Assembly: GCA_021806765.1 (NCBI GenBank)
Contig: JAJZQR010000026.1
Span: forward strand, 1 to 30,158
From: Chloroflexota bacterium
GTDB lineage: Bacteria; Chloroflexota; UBA6077
DNA length: 30,158 bases
Direction of reading: 5' to 3'
The notes under the pieces are model-generated. The model ran no database searches. It was not told the DNA's origin and saw only the letters and a list, made by a program, of their open reading frames with translations. Positions 22,551 through 28,384 of this stretch are shown piece by piece. Position numbers and translations under genes: made by a program. Positions within the stretch are counted from its first letter, which is position 1; each line of letters opens with the position of its first letter.

Positions 22551-23906
22551 TCAGTGCTCGTTGCCGCCGAACAGCTGCGACAGGGTGCCGAAGCTGAAGC
22601 CTCGCTGCTTCATCTGTGCGAGCACCTCGGGCAGCACCTGAGCCGACTGGGGGCTCCCCAGATGCTCTATCAGCACGGCACCCGGCGCCGCGTACCTGAG
22701 CAGACGGCTTTCGACAACGGCCGGCGATACGTCGTCCCTCCAGTCGGCGCTGTCGGCAGCCCACAGGACGGAGTAGTAGCCCTGCTCAGCGGCGGTCTGC
22801 AGCACACGATCGTCGTAGGCGCCGTAGGGAGGCCGGAACCAGGGCCGTGTGCTCCTGCCGGTGAGAGCCATCACGTCGGCCTCCAGCCGGTCCAACTCGG
22901 CGACCATCGTCTGGCTGGAGACCTTGGTCATGTCGGGATGGGTCGCGCTGTGGTTGCCGAACTCGTGGCCGTCCTTGGCCATCTGCACCACCAGCCCCGG
23001 GTTTCTCTCCACGAAGTCCGCCGTCAGGAACATGGTGGCGTGAACCCCTGCCTCCCGCAAGGCGTTCAAGATGGCCGGCGTGGGGACAGAGGAGGCCCCG
23101 CCGTCGAAGGTCAGCGCCAGCCTGGTGCCGTGCTCCGCCTGGGACAACACCCCGGGGGATACCGGCTGCGACGGGGCATCCACACGCCACCCCAACCGTG
23201 CGCTTCGATCCGGTGTGGGAAGGGCTGGATCCAGATAGTCAGTGATAGCATCGGCCACGGCGCTGGAGATGAGGTCCAGGGCCTCCGGCGACTCCAGCAG
23301 GGCGCGCTCACCGGAATTGGTGGCGAAAAGGGGATAGGTGGCAACCCAGGAATCGCCCTCCGGCGCCCCTGCGGGCCTACCCACGGCCATGTCCCCCTCG
23401 GGCTCCTCCACCACGCCCCGATCGTAGCTGTCGTAGGCCAGCACGTCCCATAGCCCGCGAACCAGGTGCCGCTGGAGTTGCTGGGCCAGCCGCCAGGCGG
23501 CGTCTCCCTCACCCCCGAAGCGAGTCTCCGTCCCGGAAGCGTAGGGGGTGGTGCTGCTGTTGAAGCCCAGGGAAAGGGTGACGGTCTTCCCCGGGGTGGG
23601 GCTATCGGTGGAAAGCCGGGGCACGGACTTATCCTTGCCCTCCGGCGGTTCGGACACCACCACCGTGCCCTCCAGTGGATCGCCCTCCACCACGAGGCCC
23701 TGAGATCTCAGTCGGGCGGTCACCCCCTCCACCACCCGTCGGGCGGCGCCGGTGGCATCGAATTCCCCCTGATTCACCCGTTTGGGACTCGCTATCTCGA
23801 GAGCGACGGGCAGGCGAGACTCCGGCGAAAGCTGCGGGGGCAGGTCGTCGGGCCGCCACGGGGCCAGCAGGATCATGGCCACAGCCAGGAGGATGGAGGG
23901 GAGCAC
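22551..23906 (-). CDS. Polysaccharide deacetylase fused to a degenerate amidase-like domain
   Basis: The 451-residue exported protein starts at GTG 23906, with GGAGG 5 bases upstream and a promoter at 23986-23958. It has a hydrophobic signal/anchor (1-17). Residues about 35-226 align in pattern with an N-acetylmuramoyl-L-alanine amidase (Amidase_3) domain: the SGTETRF stretch (124-130), RLAQQLQRHL, YDRGVV (161-166) and ERALLESPEALDLISSAVADAITDYL (200-225). The zinc His and Glu positions appear replaced (SLGFN and ATYPLF). The NodB deacetylase domain (about 262-450) has TFDGG (266-270), HSATH (319-323), RPPYG (358-362), ADSADW and LIEHLG. The metal Asp of the usual TFDDG is Gly. It probably acts on cell-wall glycan, but activity is uncertain. 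Confidence 0.85.
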   Translation of the reverse strand: MLPSILLAVAMILLAPWRPDDLPPQLSPESRLPVALEIASPKRVNQGEFDATGAARRVVEGVTARLRSQGLVVEGDPLEGTVVVSEPPEGKDKSVPRLSTDSPTPGKTVTLSLGFNSSTTPYASGTETRFGGEGDAAWRLAQQLQRHLVRGLWDVLAYDSYDRGVVEEPEGDMAVGRPAGAPEGDSWVATYPLFATNSGERALLESPEALDLISSAVADAITDYLDPALPTPDRSARLGWRVDAPSQPVSPGVLSQAEHGTRLALTFDGGASSVPTPAILNALREAGVHATMFLTADFVERNPGLVVQMAKDGHEFGNHSATHPDMTKVSSQTMVAELDRLEADVMALTGRSTRPWFRPPYGAYDDRVLQTAAEQGYYSVLWAADSADWRDDVSPAVVESRLLRYAAPGAVLIEHLGSPQSAQVLPEVLAQMKQRGFSFGTLSQLFGGNEH

Positions 23907-23957
23907 AGGAACCTCCAGGCACAGAACTCAACAGAAGACACCGATCACAGTGCGGAA

Positions 23958-23986
23958 ACGATATTCCAGGATATTCCTTCTGTCAA
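23958..23986 (-). promoter_or_regulatory. Promoter of the deacetylase gene
   Basis: On the minus strand, TTGACA (23986-23981) and TATCGT (23963-23958) have a 17-base spacer, about 50 bases before the GTG at 23906. The stretch between contains the repeated word GGAATATC. Confidence 0.65.
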
Positions 23987-24064
23987 TTCCCGGAGGCCAG
24001 CACGACGATGCCTCCGCCCCTCCGCCCCCCAGGATCACCGCGGTGGATGGAGAAGCCTCGGGCC

Positions 24065-24769
24065 CTACGCCGGACCTCTGGCCGGCTCCCTGGAGGTGAA
24101 GCGCGAGGCCACGATCTCGTAGTTGGTCAGGAAGCCGAGGAAGATGACCGTGACGCCCAGGAACTCGAAGAGGTAGAACAGCCCGGGCACGTCGAAGCGC
24201 AGCAGGCCGCTCCCTACGGCCGGAAGCAGGGCCCCCACGGCGATCAGCAGATTGGATATCACCCGCTGCGGCAGTGCCCGCCGCCGCCAGAAGACCCAAC
24301 TGCTATGGCCGGCCCCTCCCACCAGGGCTACGGTCCCGAACACGTTGAAGAAGGGGGTGAGCAGCCGGACGTAGTTGGGCATCGCCTTACCGGTGAGCCT
24401 GCCCGGCACCACGATCTGTGAGAGGTCCACGTTGGCGGTGAGCACCAGCAGGACGGCGACCAGCGACAGCACCCCCAGGGCTACCATCACACCGTGGGCG
24501 ACCCGGCGAGGGGCCACCAGGTATACCGTTCCCATCCCCAGGTAGGCCGCCACGAAGAAGGCCCCGAAGATGTACCAGGCATCGTAGATGAGGCGGTTCC
24601 AGAGGCCGATCCCCACCAGGAACTCCGCCAGGGCTCCGATCCCATAGGAGACCAGCCCGAAGGACCATACCAACTGGTGGGGCTTCCGGCGAGAGAGATA
24701 CTGGGAGAAAACAGCCGCGGCGAAGGTAAAGCTGACCAGGGTGGAAAGCAGCGGCAGCAGAACGTCCAT
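24065..24769 (-). CDS. Seven-transmembrane protein of unknown function
   Basis: The 234-residue integral membrane protein has hydrophobic segments at about 3-22, 33-55, 62-85, 91-112, 135-157, 168-188 and 194-220, and short charged loops (SRRKPHQ, APRRV, WRRRALPQRV). I recognise no enzymatic motif. The aromatic-rich third helix (LIYDAWYIFGAFFVAAYLGMGTVYL) and overall layout recall small sensor or anchor membrane domains, but I cannot assign it. It has its own near-consensus promoter and GAGGAGG before the ATG at 24769. It ends 158 bases before the deacetylase gene on the same strand, and that gap holds the deacetylase promoter and nothing else I can identify. Confidence 0.85.
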   Translation of the reverse strand: MDVLLPLLSTLVSFTFAAAVFSQYLSRRKPHQLVWSFGLVSYGIGALAEFLVGIGLWNRLIYDAWYIFGAFFVAAYLGMGTVYLVAPRRVAHGVMVALGVLSLVAVLLVLTANVDLSQIVVPGRLTGKAMPNYVRLLTPFFNVFGTVALVGGAGHSSWVFWRRRALPQRVISNLLIAVGALLPAVGSGLLRFDVPGLFYLFEFLGVTVIFLGFLTNYEIVASRFTSREPARGPA

Positions 24770-24806
24770 GAATCCCTCCTCGGATTGGGGTTAGCGGAGC
24801 AACCGA

Positions 24807-24835
24807 ACAGTAGCACCGCTACTTAACCCTGTCAA
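24807..24835 (-). promoter_or_regulatory. Promoter of the seven-TM protein gene
   Basis: On the minus strand, TTGACA (24835-24830) and TACTGT (24812-24807) are separated by exactly 17 bases, about 40 bases before the ATG at 24769. Confidence 0.7.
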
Positions 24836-24898
24836 TAAATGCGCTCGGCTTTCCCCCGGGGCTGGCCAACGCCCTATTCCTGTTCTCCCGTTCCGTGG

Positions 24899-24991
24899 GC
24901 ATAATGACCCACGCGCACGAGGAGCGAACGCCCGCAGAGACTGCACCCTTTAGTGAAGAGCATAATGACCCACGCCCACGAGGAGCGAACG
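24899..24991 (+). repeat. 32-base direct repeat, two copies 61 bases apart
   Basis: Copies at 24899-24930 and 24960-24991 (each starting GCATAATGACCCACGC) differ at one base. Each contains ATG and would encode MTHAHEERT, in different frames. The rest of the 342-base gap 24770-25111 holds the 24807 promoter, a possible short frame after the second copy (MTHAHEERTRM, then HIHPTDWEYDGPPPRD) and a GGACTGAG/CTCAGTCC word repeat at 25070-25118. I cannot call a gene with confidence here. Confidence 0.7.
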
Positions 24992-25111
24992 AGGATGCGG
25001 CCGCGGCGCCACATCCACCCCACGGATTGGGAGTACGACGGGCCACCACCCCGCGACCTCGAGGGCCGAGGACTGAGCAGCCGGAATCTCTCAGTCCTCA
25101 GTCCTCATCCC

Positions 25112-25960
25112 TCAGTCCTGGCCGGGGGGCACCTCGCCGATGCGGGCAAAGAGATCCGTCTCCCGGCCCTGGAGGGGGGCTACATGGCTCTCGGCCAGAA
25201 CGTAGCACTCCTCCCTGAAGAACTCCCTCAGCACGTCCCTGGGCAGCAGGCCGTAGGGGTGGTCCTCCGGGATCTGGGTCTGGTGGGCGGCAATGGCCGA
25301 CAACTTCGTGTCCACGTACCTGCCCACCTCCACACAGGTGGTCACGTTCGCCTCGGGGACCCCAAAGGTGTCCCAATCCCGGTTACTCCACGCCGTGTGG
25401 GGCATCATCTGAGCCGTTAGCTCGCCCATCCTCTTGAAGCGCTCCCTGGGCGGCGCCACGTAGTACAGCTTCAGAGGAGCCCACGGCTTCAGCCCCTCGT
25501 GGAACTGCTCCGGGAAGGCCGAGTCGTCGCCCGCCAGATGGAAGGCGTCCGTGGCCATCTGGCTCACCAGCACGTGATCTGGGTGGCCGTACACCCCGTC
25601 GGGGCCGAAGGTAAAGATCACCTGCGGCATCAGTTCCCGGATCGCACTTACCATCCGGCCGGTGGCCTCCTCCTGGTCGATGCCCGCCAGAGTGCCGTCC
25701 ACGTATCCTAGAAGGCGGAGGTCCCGAATGCCAAGGATGGAGCAGGCCAGTCTCAACTCCTGCTCCCTAACCTGGCCCAGATTATCCGGTGTCGCCAGGG
25801 CCGGGTCGCTGATCTCGCCCGCCTCCCCACGGGTAGCGCACACCAGAGAGGTGAACACCCCCTCCTCACCATACTTGGCCAGGGTTCCGCCGTTGCCGAA
25901 CGACTCGTCATCCGGATGGGCGAAGATCGCCATCAGGGAGAGCCTCTCCAGCTTTTCCAT
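25112..25960 (-). CDS. LmbE/PIG-L family N-acetylglucosaminyl deacetylase-like protein
   Basis: The 282-residue zinc hydrolase removes an N-acetyl group from a GlcNAc-containing glycoside. The metal-binding AHPDDE motif lies at 14-19 and the second zinc motif HPDH at 126-129 (GPDGVYGHPDHVLVS). The pattern and length resemble MshB/Mca (mycothiol) and BshB (bacillithiol) enzymes, but PIG-L proteins also act on antibiotics and surface glycans. No other thiol-biosynthesis gene is present, so the pathway is open. The ATG at 25960 has GAGAGGG upstream and starts right before the conserved first strand. An in-frame extension upstream is unconserved in character. It is divergent from the small gene at 26081. 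Confidence 0.88.
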   Translation of the reverse strand: MEKLERLSLMAIFAHPDDESFGNGGTLAKYGEEGVFTSLVCATRGEAGEISDPALATPDNLGQVREQELRLACSILGIRDLRLLGYVDGTLAGIDQEEATGRMVSAIRELMPQVIFTFGPDGVYGHPDHVLVSQMATDAFHLAGDDSAFPEQFHEGLKPWAPLKLYYVAPPRERFKRMGELTAQMMPHTAWSNRDWDTFGVPEANVTTCVEVGRYVDTKLSAIAAHQTQIPEDHPYGLLPRDVLREFFREECYVLAESHVAPLQGRETDLFARIGEVPPGQD

Positions 25961-26080
25961 TTGCCCTCTCGCCAACCTCCCCGCCATAGATCTGCCAGAT
26001 CCTGAGCATTCTCCATGCCCATCAGTGGCGCACCTCTTGCGAACTGCCCGAGAAGCCGCAAGGAAGGGAGGGGACAGACC

Positions 26081-26332
26081 ATGGCCGTTAGCACCGATAG
26101 GTTCAGGGTTGTATCCATTCGCCCGGAGGCCCACCTCCACACCTCGGAGGTCCCTCAGGACTTGAGAGATCAGGTGGAGGGCAAGATCGTCGCCATCGAG
26201 GATCTGGAGGCCCTGGGGGCCAGCGTCAAGACCTCCCGCCTCTACCATGGCGGAGAGAGCCTGGTGGTCGTCTACTGGCACGGCGGCGAGTACGTCCTCT
26301 ACCTGGAACCGGTGACGGAAGAGCAGCTATAA
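26081..26332 (+). CDS. Hypothetical 83-residue protein
   Basis: The ATG at 26081 follows a strong purine-rich site (GGGAGGGGAC). The acidic product (MAVSTDRFRVVSIRPEAHLH...) alternates strand-like segments, including KIVAIEDLEALGASVKTSRLYHG and SLVVVYWHGGEYVLYLEPVTEEQL, suggesting a small beta-rich domain. There is no signal or membrane segment and no family that I recognise. It ends just before the REP island at 26335 and is divergent from the LmbE-type gene. Codon use looks native (G/C third positions). Confidence 0.65.
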   Translation: MAVSTDRFRVVSIRPEAHLHTSEVPQDLRDQVEGKIVAIEDLEALGASVKTSRLYHGGESLVVVYWHGGEYVLYLEPVTEEQL

Positions 26333-26334
26333 AC

Positions 26335-26611
26335 GTAGGGCGGGGTCTTGTACCCCGCCGCCCGACGCCAGTCGTGCGGCTAAGCAGTTGGCCCCGGATA
26401 GTCTGCCCTTCGTCACCCCCGCGAAAGCGGGGGCCAGGCCGGAGTGAGGGGCTTTTCCGTCGCTTGAGACCGTCACCCTCGCGAAAGCGGGGGTCCAGGG
26501 CACTACCGCGCGGAGAAGACCGTGGATGCCCGCCTCCGCGGGCATGACGGCGGATCGTGCACGTGATCTCAGGCCAACTACCTAGCGGCGGGGGATAAAC
26601 CCCCGCCCTAC
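26335..26611. repeat. REP-like repeat island bounded by inverted ends
   Basis: The island fills the gap between the 83-residue gene and pdxA. The outer ends GTAGGGCGGGG (26335-26345) and CCCCGCCCTAC (26601-26611) are inverted copies. Inside are three related units: CGTCACCCCCGCGAAAGCGG (26411-), CGTCACCCTCGCGAAAGCGG (26471-), and an opposite-facing unit TGGATGCCCGCCTCCGCGGG (26523-). Each forms a hairpin. These are of the widespread 'cgtcattcccgcgaaagcggg' type seen in many bacterial genomes. Confidence 0.8.
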
Positions 26612-26620
26612 ACTTGCTGG

Positions 26621-27655
26621 TCACTCCTGGCGGCGGGTGAGGGCTCTTCTTGCCGCCAGCAGGACGGTATCCCTCATGTTCTCGTAGCGAGCCACGCCCT
26701 TTCCCGCTATGTCGTAGGCGGTCCCATGGCCCACCGTGCAGAAGAGCACCGGGAGCCCCTCCGCCATGGTGGTGGCCCGACCGAAATCCAGCAGCTTCAG
26801 GGCAATCCGTCCCTGGTCGTGGTACATCCCCACGTACACGTCGTAGATCGGGTCCTTTGTGGTCATGAAGAAGGTGTCCGCGGGGAACGGACCGTGAGCA
26901 TCGATCCCCTCTGCCCGGGCCGCCTCCACGGCGGGGCGAATGGCATCCCGCTCCTCAGTCCCCAGGGTCCCCCCCTCGCCCGCATGGGGATTGAGGGCCG
27001 ACACGCCGATCCTCGGTTGGGCAATCCCGGCGGCTTTGGCCGCTCGATCGCTGTGACGAAGGGTAGCGAGAACCCGATCCCTGGTGATCAACTGGGCCAT
27101 GTCGCGCATCGGCACGTGAAGGGTCACCGAGGCCAGAGTGAAGTGAGGGCTAACCATCAAGACCGTGTACTCGCTGACGCCGCACAACTCCGCCAGGTAC
27201 TCGTACTCGTCCAGATAGTGGAAGCCGCCCTTCTTCATCGCCTCCTTGTTGAAAGGAGCCGACACCACCGCCTCCACCCGGCCGCCCAGCGCCAACTCCA
27301 CCCCGCGGGCCAGATACTCCGCCGAGGCCCGTCCGCCCTCGGCGCTAACCTCGGCGCGCTTCACCGATGGCGGAACGTTCGCCAGATCCATCAGATAGAG
27401 GACTCCTGGCTCCGGTTTCGCGTCCTCCACCTGGTCGATCAGCACCAGGCGAGGCTCACCACCGCGCCATCCAGGCGCCTCGGCTAGCACCCGTGCATCC
27501 CCGATCACCACCGGTACGCACGCCTGGTAGATCGCCGGATCGGAAAGGGCCCTCACCACTATCTCAGGCCCGATGCCCGCGGGATCGCCCATCCCCACCG
27601 CCACCCTGGGGAGCTGCCGGGCAGCTGCTTCAGCAGCGCTCGTGGATCCGCTCAC
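26621..27655 (-). CDS. PdxA-family 4-phosphohydroxy-acid dehydrogenase
   Basis: The 344-residue enzyme is a metal-dependent NAD-linked dehydrogenase. Either it is 4-hydroxythreonine-4-phosphate dehydrogenase of pyridoxal-phosphate synthesis or the PdxA2 group, which oxidises D-erythronate/threonate 4-phosphate. Motifs present: GDPAGIGPE near residue 23, SAPFNKEAM, TLHVPMRDM with a metal His, SALNPHAGEGG, YHDQGRIALK with a second metal His, and GHGTAYDIAGKG. I placed the start at GTG 27655, which has GGAGG 7 bases upstream. A GTG at 27691 would overlap the promoter. No other pdx gene is nearby and a LacI regulator lies downstream, so a sugar-acid role (PdxA2) is possible. Confidence 0.88.
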   Translation of the reverse strand: MSGSTSAAEAAARQLPRVAVGMGDPAGIGPEIVVRALSDPAIYQACVPVVIGDARVLAEAPGWRGGEPRLVLIDQVEDAKPEPGVLYLMDLANVPPSVKRAEVSAEGGRASAEYLARGVELALGGRVEAVVSAPFNKEAMKKGGFHYLDEYEYLAELCGVSEYTVLMVSPHFTLASVTLHVPMRDMAQLITRDRVLATLRHSDRAAKAAGIAQPRIGVSALNPHAGEGGTLGTEERDAIRPAVEAARAEGIDAHGPFPADTFFMTTKDPIYDVYVGMYHDQGRIALKLLDFGRATTMAEGLPVLFCTVGHGTAYDIAGKGVARYENMRDTVLLAARRALTRRQE

Positions 27656-27692
27656 CTGACATCCTCCATCCAGCCAGTTTACCGCAGCCACT

Positions 27693-27722
27693 ATTGTCGG
27701 TAGTTGGTCGCTTGGCTGTCAA
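27693..27722 (-). promoter_or_regulatory. Promoter of the pdxA-family gene, flanked by an inverted repeat
   Basis: On the minus strand, TTGACA (27722-27717) and GACAAT (27698-27693) are 18 bases apart. GTAGTTGG (27700-27707) and CCAACTAC (27742-27749) form an inverted repeat that brackets the -35 and could be an operator. Confidence 0.55.
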
Positions 27723-27819
27723 TCTCCGGCACGAGCCTTGCCCAACTACTCCAGCGGGACCACCGAGGGGCGGCGGGACCGCAGACGTCCTTCTGCCTTC
27801 CTGGAGAGCGAGAAACGGA

Positions 27820-28191
27820 ATGCCACAACTGCTGAACCTGAAAGAGGCACCGAAGATCGGTCTGGAAGAGGCCAAAGCGGAGTACGACCGGGGCGACGCC
27901 CTGTTCGTCGACGTTCGGAGCCGTGAGGCCTACGACAACTGCCACATCCCGAGGGCGATCTCCGTACCCCTCATGCAGATACCCCAGCGGGCGGAGGAAC
28001 TACCCAGGGACCGGCTGATCATCTTCTATTGAACTTGACCCCACGAGGAGTACAGCGCCCGGGCGGCGCTGATGCTGATGCGGCGGGGCCGCCAGAGGGT
28101 GAAGGCGCTGGTAGGCGGGATCCACGGCTGGCAGAAGCTGGGCTATCCCCTGGAAGGGTCCCGGCCGGAGGTACGCCTCAAGGCGGCGTGA
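27820..28191 (+). CDS. Rhodanese-domain protein with two in-frame UGA codons at the C-x-C site (candidate selenoprotein)
   Basis: Read through two UGA codons, this is a complete 123-residue single-domain rhodanese (sulfurtransferase). The N-terminal half has LFVDVRSREAYDNCHIPRAISVP (about 28-50), the standard rhodanese entry. LIIFY ends the strand before the active-site loop. Codons 71 and 73 (28030-28032, 28036-28038) are both TGA, where this rhodanese type has C-x-C-P-x-E. The sequence then resumes as PHEEYSARAALMLMRRG and ALVGGIHGWQKLGYPLE in the same frame, to a TGA stop at 28189. The first UGA is the catalytic Cys position. Selenocysteine (U-T-U) fits better than decay because both sides are intact and both changes fall on cysteines. 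A double nonsense pseudogene remains possible. Confidence 0.75.
28053..28071 (+). promoter_or_regulatory. Candidate bacterial SECIS hairpin
   Basis: CAGCGCC (28053-28059) and GGCGCTG (28065-28071) form a perfect 7-bp stem with loop CGGGC. The loop lies 27 bases after the first UGA and 21 after the second, within the range typical of bacterial SECIS elements, with a G at loop position 2. In GC-rich DNA such hairpins also arise by chance. Confidence 0.4.
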
Positions 28192-28203
28192 CCCTCCGAC
28201 TTG

Positions 28204-28265
28204 TGTAGGAGCCGGCTCCCGCCGGCGACCATGGCTACCATCGCCGGCAGGAGCCGGCTCCTACA
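28204..28265. repeat. 25-bp inverted repeat (REP-like) downstream of the rhodanese
   Basis: Arms 28204-28228 (TGTAGGAGCCGGCTCCCGCC...) and 28241-28265 pair with one mismatch around a 12-base loop. The arms are themselves partly palindromic (GGAGCCGGCTCC). It begins 13 bases after the rhodanese stop. Confidence 0.85.
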
Positions 28266-28316
28266 GCTTTCACACCCCCCGGCGCACCTTTCGGGGATCT
28301 CAACCGGGGAACCCCC

Positions 28317-28375
28317 TTGACAACCCCCGGACCCCCTCCTACAATGGCGGCGGATAGAAAACCTTTTCTGAAAGG
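28317..28375 (+). promoter_or_regulatory. Promoter and probable autoregulatory operator of the lacI-type gene
   Basis: TTGACA (28317-28322) and TACAAT (28340-28345) have a 17-base spacer, the best promoter in the window. Just after the expected start point lies the palindrome CCTTT-TCTG-AAAGG (28362-28375), placed where a LacI-type repressor would block transcription. Confidence 0.65.
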
Positions 28376-28384
28376 GCTTTCTAA

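Noticed and set aside
25961..26281. 107-residue N-terminal extension of the LmbE-type protein
   Set aside because: It is antisense to the 83-residue plus-strand gene and has no domain character. AHPDDE normally lies near the N-terminus.
26327..26545. Minus-strand frame reading MPAEAGIHGLLRA and PAFAGVT
   Set aside because: This peptide type is the familiar spurious translation of the CGTCACCCCCGCGAAAGCGG repeat family. The sequence is the REP island, not a gene.
26411..26550. CRISPR-like array of spaced repeats
   Set aside because: The units differ in orientation and spacing, are themselves palindromic REP types, number only three, and no cas gene is present.
27656..27691. Longer GTG start for the pdxA-family gene
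   Set aside because: The start codon would fall on the predicted transcription start and -10 element. A good GGAGG site precedes the GTG at 27655.
28030..28038. Simple pseudogene or general UGA reassignment for the rhodanese
   Set aside because: Decay would not be expected to change only the two cysteine codons while both flanks stay intact. UGA serves as a normal stop for other genes here. Kept as the main alternative, not preferred.
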